Made by a program: the position numbers and the translations under genes
Notes under the pieces: model-generated
What the model saw: only the letters and a program-made list of their open reading frames with translations
Told to the model about the DNA's origin: nothing
The model's database searches: none
Shown here: piece after piece, positions 52,157 through 60,451 of the stretch
Layout: the number at the start of each line of letters is the position of its first letter
Position numbering within the stretch: position 1 is the first letter of the stretch
NCBI GenBank assembly: GCA_963777905.1
Contig: CAVZSM010000003.1
Span: 62,001 to 126,000 of the forward strand
Length of the DNA: 64,000 nucleotides
Origin: Trebonia sp963777905
Lineage (GTDB): Bacteria; Actinomycetota; Actinomycetes; Streptosporangiales; Streptosporangiaceae
Reading direction: 5' to 3'

Positions 52157-52786
52157 TCACAAGGTGAAAGTGGTGTAAAAGGCCGGGAACCCGGTGAGCG
52201 ACTCGAGCACCGTTTGCGCTCCGGCTGCGCGGAGGTCACGCTCCGTAAATGATCCCGTGGTCACGCCGATCGCGCGCGCTCCGGCCTGAGCCGCGGCGGC
52301 CATGTCCGCCGGTGTATCGCCGACGTAAACCGCCGCGCCCAGGGCGATGAGCACCGCCGCCTTCTCCGGCCCGTGCGCATCGGCGACCAGGTCGTCGGGC
52401 ACCAGCCCGACGAGGTCCAGGCTCAGCCGCGCCGGGATCTCGTGCTTGGCGGTGATGACGACGGCGCGCGCGCCGGCCGCCTTGACCGCGGCCAGCGCCT
52501 CACGGGCGCCGGGCAGCGCGCTGGTCAGCGGCCCGGCGAGCCGCAGGTAGTGCTCCCGGTAGACGCGCACCGCGGCGGGGACCTGCTCGGCGGGGAACCA
52601 GAAGCCGAGCTCGTCTTCCAGCTTGATGCCCAGCCTGCGGTCCACGGCGGCCGGGTCGATCGGCACACCGGTCGCGTCGCTGAGCGCGGCGAAGGAGGCC
52701 AGGATCACGCGCCGCGAGTCGATCAGGGTCATGTCCAGGTCGAACCCGACCGGTGCCCCCCGGTGACCGTGTCCGCCGGCTGTCAT
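52157..52786 (-). CDS. HAD family hydrolase
   Basis: The 209-residue protein has the HAD core: VGFDLDMTLIDSRRVIL (motif I with nucleophile Asp and acid Asp), AVVITAKHE (motif II Thr), HGPEKAAVLI (motif III Lys) and AVYVGDTPADMAAAAQAG (motif IV Asp). A helical cap (about 30-90) makes it a phosphoglycolate phosphatase-like member. The ATG overlaps the MFS stop as ATGA, so the pair is coupled; the substrate is unknown. Confidence 0.92.
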   Translation of the reverse strand: MTAGGHGHRGAPVGFDLDMTLIDSRRVILASFAALSDATGVPIDPAAVDRRLGIKLEDELGFWFPAEQVPAAVRVYREHYLRLAGPLTSALPGAREALAAVKAAGARAVVITAKHEIPARLSLDLVGLVPDDLVADAHGPEKAAVLIALGAAVYVGDTPADMAAAAQAGARAIGVTTGSFTERDLRAAGAQTVLESLTGFPAFYTTFTL

Positions 52787-54231
52787 GCGGCCGGCAGTTC
52801 CCGGTCACGGGCGGCCAGCAGGCCGGCGAAGAGCAGCACGCCATTCAGCACGAAGAGCACCGCGATCGGCAGGTTCCACGATCCGGTCGCGGAGTGCAGC
52901 AGCCCGAGCTCCAGCGGCCCCGCGCTCGCCAGCAGGTAGCCGACCGACTGCGCGAGCGCGGACAGCGACGCGGCGGCGGCCGGGTGCGGCGCCCGCGCCA
53001 TCGTGAAGAAAATCGCGAGGCTGAGCGCCGCGTTCTGGCCGGCGCCGAGGATCAGCACCCAGGCCACGGCGGAGCTGAGCGGCAGGTACACCACCCCGGC
53101 GAGGCCCAGCGCCATCGCGGCCACCGTCGGCACTACCAGCAGGTGCTGGGCGCGCATCCGCTGCGCGACCATCGGGACGAGGAATGACACGGCGAGGTTG
53201 CCCACGCCCATGAGCGCCAGCAGGTTCCCCGCGGTGTCCGCGCTCGCGCCCCGGTCGCGCAGGATCGTCGGCAGCCAGGACAGCGCCGCGTAGTACAGCA
53301 GGCTCTGCAGCCCCATGAACAGCGTCACATGCCAGGCGAGCGGGTACCGGTGCACCGCGACGCGGACGCGGTCCCGGCCGCCCGCTGGCGCGGGGCGCGC
53401 GGCCGGCGCGGCATCGGCGGACGCCCGGTCGGCGGCGGACTCGGCGGCGACCGGGGCCGCGCGGCGATCCCGGGCCGCGCGGGCGTCTGACGCAGCGGGG
53501 ACGTCGCCTGGGACCGCGGGGGTGTCGTCAAAGAGAACGGGGATGTCGCCAGGGATGGCAGCAATGTCGTCAGGGATCGCGGGCCCGCCGGGTCGCGCCC
53601 CGGTCGCGGAGCTGCCGGTCCTGGTGGCGTGCCCCGCCTGCGGCAGCCATAGCAGGACCGCGAGCGCCGCGGGGGCGGCCAGCCAGCCGACCGTCAGCCC
53701 CACCGAGCCGCCGGTGCGGTTCCAGAGCGGCACGGCGACGACCGACCCGGTGATCGCGCCGACGGACAGCGCGGTGATGTAGAGGCCGATCAGGAAACCG
53801 GCGCGTTCCGGCCACCGCCGCTTGATCAGGCTGGAGAGCAGCACGTTCATGATGGCGATCGCGGCGGCCGCGAGCACGGTCCCTGGAAACAGCAGTTCTT
53901 CGGGCGCCGCGCCGCGCAGCAGCAGGCCAGCGGCCAGCGCCGCGATGGCGGCCAGCAGTACGCGTTCCTCGCCCAGCCGCCTGCTCAGCCACGCGGCGAA
54001 GGCGGAGAAGACGGCGAAGCAGAGAACCGGGGTCGCCGCGAGCACCGAGATCGTCGCCGTGGACAGCCCCAGCCCGTCCTGGAGTTCCGGGAACACCGGC
54101 GGCAGGCTGGTGATCGCGCCGCGCAGGTTGAACCCGAGCGCGGCGACGCCGATCACGAGCAGCGCCCGCTCGAGCGTGCGCGTTCCCCCGGCTTTGACTG
54201 GCGCCGTCGGCCGCAACTGGGTCACGAACAT
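52783..54231 (-). CDS. MFS transporter, CynX/NimT-like, with a long central linker
   Basis: The 482 residues have twelve predicted helices. GFNLRGAITSLPPVFPELQDGLGLS is the CynX/NimT start, and FAAWLSRRLGEERVLLAA is the conserved loop 2-3. An unusually long, hydrophilic central loop of about 90 residues (205-293) contains degenerate copies (IPDDIAAIPGDIPVLFDD, TPAVPGDVPAASDARA). CynX-type carriers move anionic metabolites or drugs. The gene overlaps the HAD gene downstream. Confidence 0.88.
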   Translation of the reverse strand: MFVTQLRPTAPVKAGGTRTLERALLVIGVAALGFNLRGAITSLPPVFPELQDGLGLSTATISVLAATPVLCFAVFSAFAAWLSRRLGEERVLLAAIAALAAGLLLRGAAPEELLFPGTVLAAAAIAIMNVLLSSLIKRRWPERAGFLIGLYITALSVGAITGSVVAVPLWNRTGGSVGLTVGWLAAPAALAVLLWLPQAGHATRTGSSATGARPGGPAIPDDIAAIPGDIPVLFDDTPAVPGDVPAASDARAARDRRAAPVAAESAADRASADAAPAARPAPAGGRDRVRVAVHRYPLAWHVTLFMGLQSLLYYAALSWLPTILRDRGASADTAGNLLALMGVGNLAVSFLVPMVAQRMRAQHLLVVPTVAAMALGLAGVVYLPLSSAVAWVLILGAGQNAALSLAIFFTMARAPHPAAAASLSALAQSVGYLLASAGPLELGLLHSATGSWNLPIAVLFVLNGVLLFAGLLAARDRELPAA

Positions 54232-54257
54232 CTAAACGTACCCGAATAGCCCCGGCG

Positions 54258-54263
54258 TATCGT
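54258..54263 (+). promoter_or_regulatory. Leaderless-type -10 box for the 54270 gene
   Basis: TATCGT lies six bases before GTG 54270, in the short divergent gap to the MFS gene. Confidence 0.45.
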
Positions 54264-54269
54264 CGGGCT

Positions 54270-54998
54270 GTGACGACCGTGACCCCCGCCCAGCAGCGCA
54301 CGCTCGCCGTGATCGAGGCTGAGCTGGCCCGGCTTGTCAGGTACGACGACGAATCGGTCGTGCACGAGGCCTGGGTCAGGCAGCGGTACGACGGCGGATT
54401 CGCGGCCAGCTACGCGCCCGCCAGGGCGGCGGCCGTGCGCACCGCGTGGCACGAGGCGGGGCACGCGGTCGCCGCGCTGGAGCTGGGCGCGCGGTTCAGC
54501 TCGGCGAGCATCCGGGCCGGCGCCGCCAGCGCGGGACGGGTGCACGCGATCCGCGGCGGCGGCGAGCTCGGCTTCGTCATCGATGCCGCCGGCCAGGTCG
54601 CCGAACGGCTGCGGGACTGGACGCTGCCAGGGACCGATGCCGAGGTGCGCGCGTGGCTGGCGTCCTGGCGCGGTGACGGCGGGGACGCGCGGCGGTTCCG
54701 TGCGGGCATCGGCGCGCGGTTCGGCGCCGACGAGGCGGCCGCCTGGCGGTATGCCGCGGCGACGCTGACGCCGCTGCGGCCCCGGATCCGGGACCTGGCC
54801 AGAGCGCTGCTGGTGTATCCGCGGCACCTGCCGTACCCGGTGACCGCCGCGATCGCAGGGTTCAGCGGGCCTAGTTCAGCGGGCCCAGTTCAGCAGGCGG
54901 CAAGAGTCCGGATTGCGACATGGGCGACTCCCCGTCCCCGGCGGCCTGTTATCGGGCAAGCGGGTATTCCCGGTAAAGACCGATTTCCGCTGAGCTGA
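54270..54998 (+). CDS. HEAGH-motif putative zinc peptidase-like protein
   Basis: The 242 residues contain TAWHEAGHAVAALELGARFSS (about 62-82), the HExxH motif and following helix as in FtsH/M41-type peptidases. A second Glu or Asp ligand may be in the acidic helix later (TDAEVRAWLASWRGD), but this is not certain. No AAA or membrane segment is present. Similar short HEAGH proteins occur in actinobacteria without known function. GTG 54270 has a -10 box six bases upstream. It is divergent from the MFS gene by 38 bp. Confidence 0.65.
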   Translation: MTTVTPAQQRTLAVIEAELARLVRYDDESVVHEAWVRQRYDGGFAASYAPARAAAVRTAWHEAGHAVAALELGARFSSASIRAGAASAGRVHAIRGGGELGFVIDAAGQVAERLRDWTLPGTDAEVRAWLASWRGDGGDARRFRAGIGARFGADEAAAWRYAAATLTPLRPRIRDLARALLVYPRHLPYPVTAAIAGFSGPSSAGPVQQAARVRIATWATPRPRRPVIGQAGIPGKDRFPLS

Positions 54999-55474
54999 CG
55001 GCAATTGCAGGGATCGGAGTTTTCCGACCTGGTGAATTAAGGAGATCTTAAGAATTTGCCCGACGGTCGCCGGCTCGCGGATCGTGGCGGTGGTTACGGA
55101 GTGGGGTCACCCGGTGGCGCCGTGAGCACTCACCGGCGCCCGCCCGGCGCGTACCAGCAGGCCGCGAGGGAGCGAGGGCCGGCAGCTGTGACGGAATTTG
55201 ACCAAAACTACCTGGCGATACCGGTGATTTCATTGTCTTCGCCCAAGGCATCCGAGTGGAGATAAATCACTTACCCGAACAATGAATTTCGTCTATTCTC
55301 ATGGCATATACACCGGCGGGAGCGGGACGTCGCCGGCACATTTACCCGAGGCGCTCTCACGGCGGCGGGCCTGCGCGACCTGATAGGACCCTGGGTACAC
55401 GGGGAAGCTGCGCGCCGCTCAGTGCGCGGTTTCGGGGAACTGCATGCGCCGCGCATCGACGGGGTGTTCTGACC
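54999..55474. other. Intergenic region with stable RNA structure potential, 476 bp
   Basis: No gene is supported; short frames in both strands lack codon bias. A strong hairpin at 55116-55140 (GGCGCC-GTGAG with CTCAC-C-GGCGCC) sits in a GC-rich stretch, with AT-rich patches at 55028-55056 and 55191-55305. The region precedes a small zinc-ribbon protein and might contain a riboswitch or leader, but it does not match a motif I can name. Confidence 0.45.
55116..55140 (+). ncRNA. Hairpin in the 54999-55474 gap
   Basis: Eleven base pairs (55116-55126 with 55129-55140, one bulged C) and a 2-base apex. It is preceded by GGGGTCACCC and followed by GC-rich sequence. Its role is unknown. Confidence 0.3.
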
Positions 55475-55675
55475 TTGGGCATTCTCATTCTCATCATCAT
55501 CATCGCGGTAGCGGGATATTTCGTCTCACTGCGAATTCACCCGCTGGCCAGATGCGGGCTGTGCAAGGGGACCGGCAGGCACTCCGGCAGCGTGTACACG
55601 TACGCGCACCGCCGCTGCCGCAGGTGCGGCGGCAGCGGCAGGAAAGACCGGTTCGGCAAGCGGTTTTTCGGCTAG
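55475..55675 (+). CDS. Small membrane protein with a DnaJ-like zinc ribbon
   Basis: From TTG 55475 the product is 66 residues: a membrane helix (LGILILIIIIAVAGYFVSL) and a cytoplasmic tail with two CxxCxGxG-type motifs (CGLCKGTGRHSG and CRRCGGSGRKDR), the zinc-binding pattern of the DnaJ central domain. I recall similar small proteins in Streptomyces with unknown role. The frame is open to an ATG at 55301, but that part is low-complexity; GGGG ten bases upstream supports the TTG weakly. It is convergent with the quinone reductase gene. Confidence 0.6.
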   Translation: MGILILIIIIAVAGYFVSLRIHPLARCGLCKGTGRHSGSVYTYAHRRCRRCGGSGRKDRFGKRFFG

Positions 55676-55683
55676 CGCGGCGG

Positions 55684-56652
55684 CTACGGGATCACGAGCA
55701 CCTTGCCGGTGACGCCGCGCTCGACAGCCTCGTGCGCGGCCGCGATCTCGCTGAGCGGGAACCGGCGGACCGGCAGCTCGGTCAGCGCGCCCGCGGCCAG
55801 CGCGCCGGAGACGCTGGCGACGGCCGCGTCCAGGGCGCCGGCGGTCATCCCGTACAGCAGCACGAACCGCAGCGTCACGTTGGCGGTCATGCAGGCCCGC
55901 ACCGGCAGCACCGGGTCGGGACCGTCCGCGGCGTAGCTGACCACGACCGTCGGCGGCCCGGACACCGCCAGGTCGAGCGCCAGGTTCGCGCCAAGCGCCA
56001 CCTCGACGATCCGGTCCATCACCGGCGCGAACGCCGTCAGCTGATCCGCCGCGTCCGCGTCCCGGTAGTTCACCACCAGGTCGGCGCCGGCCTTGGCGGC
56101 GAGCTCCGCCTTCTCCGGGCCGCTGACCGTGGCCACGACGCGGCCGCCCGCGTGCCTGGCAAGCTCGATCGCGAAGTGCCCGACGGCGCCGGCCCCGCCC
56201 GCGACCAGCACCGCTTTCCCGGCCACGGGGCCGTCGGCGAACAGGCAGCGGTCCGCGGTCACCGCGGGGACGCCGAGCGACGCGCCGAGCTCGAAACTCA
56301 CGCGGTCAGGCAGCGGGACGGCCTGCCGGGCGGGGACCACGGTCCATTCCGCCGCTGTGCCCCAGCGGCGCCCGAACGCCGCGAGCCACACCCACACCCG
56401 CTCACCCGTCCTGGCCGGGTCGACGCCAGGGCCGACGGCCTCGATGATCCCGGCGCCGTCGTGGTGCGGGATCTGGAACTCGTCGACCGGCCGCCCGGTC
56501 GCCCCGGACCGCGACTTGACGTCGGTCGGGTTCACGCCGGAGGCGTGCACCCGGACGAGCACCTCACCGGGCCCAGGCTCCGGCCTGGCGACTTCCTCCA
56601 CCCGCAGCACGTCGCGCGCGGCGCCCGTGCCCCGGTACACAGCGGCCCTCAT
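55684..56652 (-). CDS. Zinc-binding dehydrogenase/NADPH:quinone reductase family
   Basis: From ATG 56652 the product is 322 residues. MRAAVYRGTGAARDVLRVEE starts the GroES-like domain; VRVHASGVNPTDVKSRSGA and IPHHDGAGIIEAVGPGVD follow. The Rossmann half has VLVAGGAGAVGHFAIELARH (NADPH loop). No Cys tetrad for structural zinc is present, so it is a quinone-reductase-type (Qor) member. ATG 56652 lies seven bases after TAGGCT on the minus strand (56660-56665), inside the end of the upstream MATE gene. Confidence 0.9.
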   Translation of the reverse strand: MRAAVYRGTGAARDVLRVEEVARPEPGPGEVLVRVHASGVNPTDVKSRSGATGRPVDEFQIPHHDGAGIIEAVGPGVDPARTGERVWVWLAAFGRRWGTAAEWTVVPARQAVPLPDRVSFELGASLGVPAVTADRCLFADGPVAGKAVLVAGGAGAVGHFAIELARHAGGRVVATVSGPEKAELAAKAGADLVVNYRDADAADQLTAFAPVMDRIVEVALGANLALDLAVSGPPTVVVSYAADGPDPVLPVRACMTANVTLRFVLLYGMTAGALDAAVASVSGALAAGALTELPVRRFPLSEIAAAHEAVERGVTGKVLVIP

Positions 56653-56659
56653 GAGGACC

Positions 56660-56665
56660 AGCCTA
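56660..56665 (-). promoter_or_regulatory. Leaderless-type -10 box for the quinone reductase
   Basis: TAGGCT on the minus strand, seven bases before ATG 56652. It overlaps the MATE stop region. Confidence 0.45.
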
Positions 56666-58018
56666 GGTGGCGGAGGAATCACGGGCCCGTTCGGGATAAG
56701 GATCTTTCCTTCCGAACGAGCGCGTTGCTTCGCGCCACCGGTACCCGAGCAGCGCCGAGCGGGCGGCCAGCCACAGGCCGAGTGCGGTCCAGATGCCGGG
56801 CAGGCCCAGCCAGTGGAAACGCAGCGTCAGGGCCGCGACCGGGGCGAAGGCGAGGATCGCGAGCAGCATCGCCCGGCGCATCGCGGCGTAGTCGGCGATG
56901 CCGAGGATAAGCCCGTCAAGGACGAACGCGAGTGCGGCCAGCGGCTGGGTCAGCGCCGCGCACAGCAGCCCGATCATGGCCGCGTGCCGCACCGCGGGGT
57001 CGGGGGTGAACAGGGCGGGGGCGACCGGCGCCAGCGCCGCGGTGACCACGCCGAGCGCGACGCCGGCCGCCAGCCCGAGCCGCAGCGTGCGGCGGCCGGT
57101 CAGCCGGGCGGTGTCCGTGTCGCCTGCGCCGAGGGCCGCGCTGACGAATACCTGGGCGGGCACGGCGAGCGCGTCGAGCGACAGCGAGAGCAGGTACCAG
57201 ATGCGGTTGGCGATCTGCTGGCCGGCGAGCTGCGTCGGGCCGAGCCTGGCCACGACCGCGACCGCCGCCAGCGGCACCGCGGCGAGCGCGATCGTGCGTA
57301 CCGAGAGCTGGTGCCCGTCGCGCAGCAGGGAGCGGATCTCGGCACGCCGCGGCCGGCGGGGCGGCGCGTGCGGCCGCCGCCAGGACTCGGCCGCGTACCA
57401 GGCCGCCGCGCCTGCCTGCGCGATGACCGTGCCCCACGCGGACCCGAGCAGCCCGGCATGCGCGCCGAACACCAGGGCGGCCTCCAGCCCGGCGTTCACA
57501 ACGTTGGCCGCGACCGCGATCCGCAGCGGCGTCTTGGTGTCGGCCAGGCCGATCAGGTGGCCGTTGCCCGCGTACGACACATAGAGGAACGGCAGCCCGG
57601 CCGCGGCGGCCCGCAGGTAGCCGACGGAGCCGGTCAGGACGCCACCGCGGGCGCCGAGCGCCTGCGCGACCCACGGCGCGGCGACCAGCAGGATCACCGC
57701 CGTGAGCACGCCGAGCGCCACCGCGAGCAGGTAGGCCGCCCCGACCGCGCGCCCCGCGGCCTCGCCGTCGCGCGCCGCGACCAGCCGCGCCACCGCGGAC
57801 GTCGTCGCGGTCGCCAGGAAGATGGTCAGCCAGGAGACGATCGACAGCACGCTCGTCGCGATCGCCAGCGCGTCGAGCTGCTGACGGCCCAGATGGCCGA
57901 CGATCGCGGTGTCCACGAGGTTGTACAGCGGCTCGGCCGCGATCGCGCCGAGCGCGGGGAGGCCGAGCGCGAGGATGCGCCTGTCGAGCTCACGATGCGC
58001 CCCGCGCTGTGCCGTCAC
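56663..58018 (-). CDS. MATE family (DinF-like) efflux transporter
   Basis: The 451 residues have twelve helices in two bundles. LGLPALGAIAAEPLYNLVDTAIVGHLG is the MATE start with its conserved Pro and Asp, followed by FLATATTSAVARLVAARDG and AGLPFLYVSYAGNGHLIGLADTKTPL, the DinF-type motif. The second half starts SVRTIALAAVPLAAVAVVAR. Such antiporters expel cationic drugs or small molecules with H+ or Na+. GTG 58018 is seven bases after TAAACT on the minus strand. The downstream quinone reductase gene overlaps its promoter. Confidence 0.93.
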   Translation of the reverse strand: MTAQRGAHRELDRRILALGLPALGAIAAEPLYNLVDTAIVGHLGRQQLDALAIATSVLSIVSWLTIFLATATTSAVARLVAARDGEAAGRAVGAAYLLAVALGVLTAVILLVAAPWVAQALGARGGVLTGSVGYLRAAAAGLPFLYVSYAGNGHLIGLADTKTPLRIAVAANVVNAGLEAALVFGAHAGLLGSAWGTVIAQAGAAAWYAAESWRRPHAPPRRPRRAEIRSLLRDGHQLSVRTIALAAVPLAAVAVVARLGPTQLAGQQIANRIWYLLSLSLDALAVPAQVFVSAALGAGDTDTARLTGRRTLRLGLAAGVALGVVTAALAPVAPALFTPDPAVRHAAMIGLLCAALTQPLAALAFVLDGLILGIADYAAMRRAMLLAILAFAPVAALTLRFHWLGLPGIWTALGLWLAARSALLGYRWREATRSFGRKDPYPERARDSSAT

Positions 58019-58025
58019 GTCGCAA

Positions 58026-58031
58026 AGTTTA
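58026..58031 (-). promoter_or_regulatory. Leaderless-type -10 box for the MATE transporter
   Basis: TAAACT on the minus strand, followed by seven bases and GTG 58018. Confidence 0.5.
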
Positions 58032-58206
58032 GGGAGAACCAGGGAATTCTAAGGAAGTTCCAAGGATGAGCCTCTAGTGTGAGGGCAGTCGATAGATCAC
58101 AATTAGGCATCGGCACGGCAACGAACGATGCACGATGACGACAATAGCTGATTTTTGCCTCCTGGCGGACAAATCAGCATATATCGGGCACTGTGGAGGT
58201 TAGTGG

Positions 58207-59046
58207 ATGAGGCTGGCTGCGCGCCTCGCGGCGAGCGGACGGACGCATGGTCGCCTCATCTCCATCCTCGTCGGCGTTGCCGTGTTCGTGACCCTGTCGC
58301 TGGCGCCCGCGCGCAGCGGGGCCGCAGGAGACACCTGGCCGGCCCGGCTGGGCGCTGGCGGCATCGGGGTCGCCCGGGTGTCCGGCAACGGACAGCCCTT
58401 CGACGGGATAGCGACCGTCGGCGCGCTGTTCGGCGAGAGCTCGGGAAAGCTCAGCTCGCACTTCTGCACGGCGAGCGTCGTGGACAGCCCGCATGGTGAC
58501 CTGGCCATCACGGCCGCGCACTGCGTGACCGGCACGTCCCGCCAGATGGTGTTCGTGCCCGGCTACGCCAACGGCACGGAACCGTACGGGGTCTGGCAGG
58601 TCACTCGGGTGTACACCGACGCGGCGTGGCAGTCCGACCAGGACCCCGACGACGACGTCGCCTTCCTGCAGCTGTCCGGAGCGCCTGGCGGCGCGCCGGT
58701 CGAGGCCGTGACCGGCGCCGAGCACGTGGCCACGGACGCCGACGCCGCCGCTGGCGGGCTGGTGAGGGTGATCGGCTACCCGGACACCGCGGACCAGCCG
58801 GTCTCGTGCGTGAACTGGACGAAGCTCTTCAGCCCGACGCAGCTCGAGTTCGACTGCGGCGGGTACACCGACGGCACGAGCGGCGGGCCGTTCCTCGCCG
58901 ACGTGCCGGCGTCCTCGGGCCAGGGCACCGTCATCGGCGTGATCGGCGGCTACGAGCAGGGCGGTGACCTGCCGCAGGTGTCGTATTCCGTGGCGTTCGG
59001 CGCGGCGGTGGCGGCCCTGTACCAGGCGGCGAAGGCGGCCAGCTAG
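58207..59046 (+). CDS. Secreted trypsin-like serine protease
   Basis: A signal peptide (RLISILVGVAVFVTLSLAPA) with probable cleavage near residue 38 leads to a trypsin-fold domain. The triad is visible: His in HFCTASVVDS followed by LAITAAHCVTG, Asp in DDDVAFLQLSG and Ser in CGGYTDGTSGGPFLAD. A Cys pair brackets the His loop. Cys in PVSCVNWTK and FDCGGYT suggest a second disulfide. Mature length is about 240. It is exported and probably degrades protein outside the cell. The start is poorly defined; ATG 58207 directly precedes the signal peptide. Confidence 0.88.
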   Translation: MRLAARLAASGRTHGRLISILVGVAVFVTLSLAPARSGAAGDTWPARLGAGGIGVARVSGNGQPFDGIATVGALFGESSGKLSSHFCTASVVDSPHGDLAITAAHCVTGTSRQMVFVPGYANGTEPYGVWQVTRVYTDAAWQSDQDPDDDVAFLQLSGAPGGAPVEAVTGAEHVATDADAAAGGLVRVIGYPDTADQPVSCVNWTKLFSPTQLEFDCGGYTDGTSGGPFLADVPASSGQGTVIGVIGGYEQGGDLPQVSYSVAFGAAVAALYQAAKAAS

Positions 59047-59076
59047 CTGGCAACCTGCTGGCTAGCCGCCTGCTGG

Positions 59077-60027
59077 CTAGAATTCCCTGGCGGGCGGCGG
59101 CGAGATCTTGTCGAGCTCGGCGAGCTCTTCCTGGGCCGGCTCCCACTCGCCGGCGGCGACGTTGGCGACGATCTGCTCCGCTGAGGTCGCGCCGGCGATC
59201 ACCGAGGCGCAGCCGGGCTGCGCCGCGAGGCCGCCGATGGCGATCTCGAGGATGGAGACGCCGCGTTCGGCACCCCACTCGATGAGCGCCTCCACCGTGT
59301 CCAGCTTCTCGTCGGTGACCAGGTGCGACCGCGTCGCGATCCTGCTGCCGACGGGTAGTTCACTGCCGCGCCGGACCTTGCCGGTGAGCATCCCGTTGGC
59401 CAGCGGGAAGTAGGGCAGCACGCCGAGCCCGAAGGCGGCGGCGGCGGGCACCACCTCGGCTTCCACACCGCGATCGACCAGCGACCAGTGGTTCTGCGCG
59501 GAGATGAACGGGGTGCGGGCGGCGCTCTTGTGCGCGGCGTCCGCCAGCTGCCAGCCGGACAGGTTCGAGTGCCCGATGTACCTGACCTTGCCCTCGGCCA
59601 CCAGCTCGTCGAGCGCGGCGATCGTCTCCTCGATCGGGGTCAGCGGGTCCGGGGTGTGCAGCTGGTACAGGTCGATGTAGTCGGTGCGCAGCCGCCGCAG
59701 CGACTTCTCCACCGCGAGCCTGATGTAGCCGCGGCCGCCCTTGGCGCCCGCGGCGGGGCCGTAGCCCATGTCCACCTTCTGGTGGCCGAACTTCGTCGCG
59801 AGCACGACCTTGTCCCTGCGGCCCGCGAGCACCTCGCCGAGGGCGAGCTCAGACCCGCCGTCCTTGCCGTACATTTCGGCGGTGTCGAAGAGCGTGATGC
59901 CGGCGTCGATCGCCGCGTCGACCACCGCCCGGGTCCGCTGCAGGTCGATGCGGCCGCCGAAGTTGTTGCAGCCGAGGCCGACCACCGATACGAGCAGCCC
60001 TGAGTCACCGAGGGTTCGATAGCGCAT
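59077..60027 (-). CDS. Aldo/keto reductase
   Basis: From ATG 60027 the product is 316 residues. LGDSGLLVSVVGLGCNNFGGR is the barrel start; DAGITLFDTAEMYGKDGGSE has the catalytic Asp and Tyr, VVLATKFGHQ the Lys, and DLYQLHTPDPLTPIEETI the His. NHWSLVDRG and VIAGATSAEQIVANVAA end the NADPH site. It is a YakC/GhrB-like NADPH reductase of unknown substrate. TATGAT lies seven bases upstream of the ATG (60035-60040), a leaderless promoter. A longer frame to 60306 is not supported. Confidence 0.93.
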   Translation of the reverse strand: MRYRTLGDSGLLVSVVGLGCNNFGGRIDLQRTRAVVDAAIDAGITLFDTAEMYGKDGGSELALGEVLAGRRDKVVLATKFGHQKVDMGYGPAAGAKGGRGYIRLAVEKSLRRLRTDYIDLYQLHTPDPLTPIEETIAALDELVAEGKVRYIGHSNLSGWQLADAAHKSAARTPFISAQNHWSLVDRGVEAEVVPAAAAFGLGVLPYFPLANGMLTGKVRRGSELPVGSRIATRSHLVTDEKLDTVEALIEWGAERGVSILEIAIGGLAAQPGCASVIAGATSAEQIVANVAAGEWEPAQEELAELDKISPPPAREF

Positions 60028-60451
60028 GGCAGGCATCATACGGACGCGCGCAGGACCTCGCGGACGGCGGGACGCTGTTGACAATGCTGTTGACAAAAGG
60101 GCCGGCGAATAGGCCGCGCGCCGGAATAACTGAACGCAATGGCCCGCGGCCGGCGCTGTGGGTGCGGCCGGGTTAATTCGGTAATTCACGGCTGTAAATT
60201 TCCGCGGGGGCCGGGAATCCTTGGTCATCCGGCGCGGGCGCGCCCGCTGTCCGCGGGCCCGGGGGCGCCGGCGGGCACCGGACCGCGCCGCGGGACCGGC
60301 CGGCACATCATCTCACTATCTGAGAACCTAGCCTGATTAGGCATCTGGGATATCATCGGGCGTATGCATGCGCCCTCCGCAAGGGGAATGCGTAATTCCA
60401 TGCGCCCTTAGCCGCAGCGCATGGCGACGGGAAATGGGGAGGTCGCCCCGC
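60028..60451. other. Intergenic region, 424 bp, with candidate XRE operator
   Basis: It holds the aldo/keto reductase promoter (60035-60040) and a GC-rich stretch without genes. A dyad CCTA-N7-TAGG lies at 60327-60341. A GGAAT-GCGTA-ATTCC palindrome at 60385-60399 is flanked by direct copies of CATGCGCCCT (60367 and 60399), just upstream of the XRE gene; this is the best operator candidate. No further gene is seen. Confidence 0.5.

Noticed and set aside
54999..55474. Possible ydaO (c-di-AMP) riboswitch
   Set aside because: Some CACCCGG-like pieces recall the class, but the order of conserved boxes and the pairing do not match, so no class name was given.
56093..58069. 658-codon open frame antisense to the MATE and quinone reductase genes
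   Set aside because: The composition is low-complexity Ala/Arg/Gly and no family pattern is present; the minus strand has complete MATE and Qor motifs.
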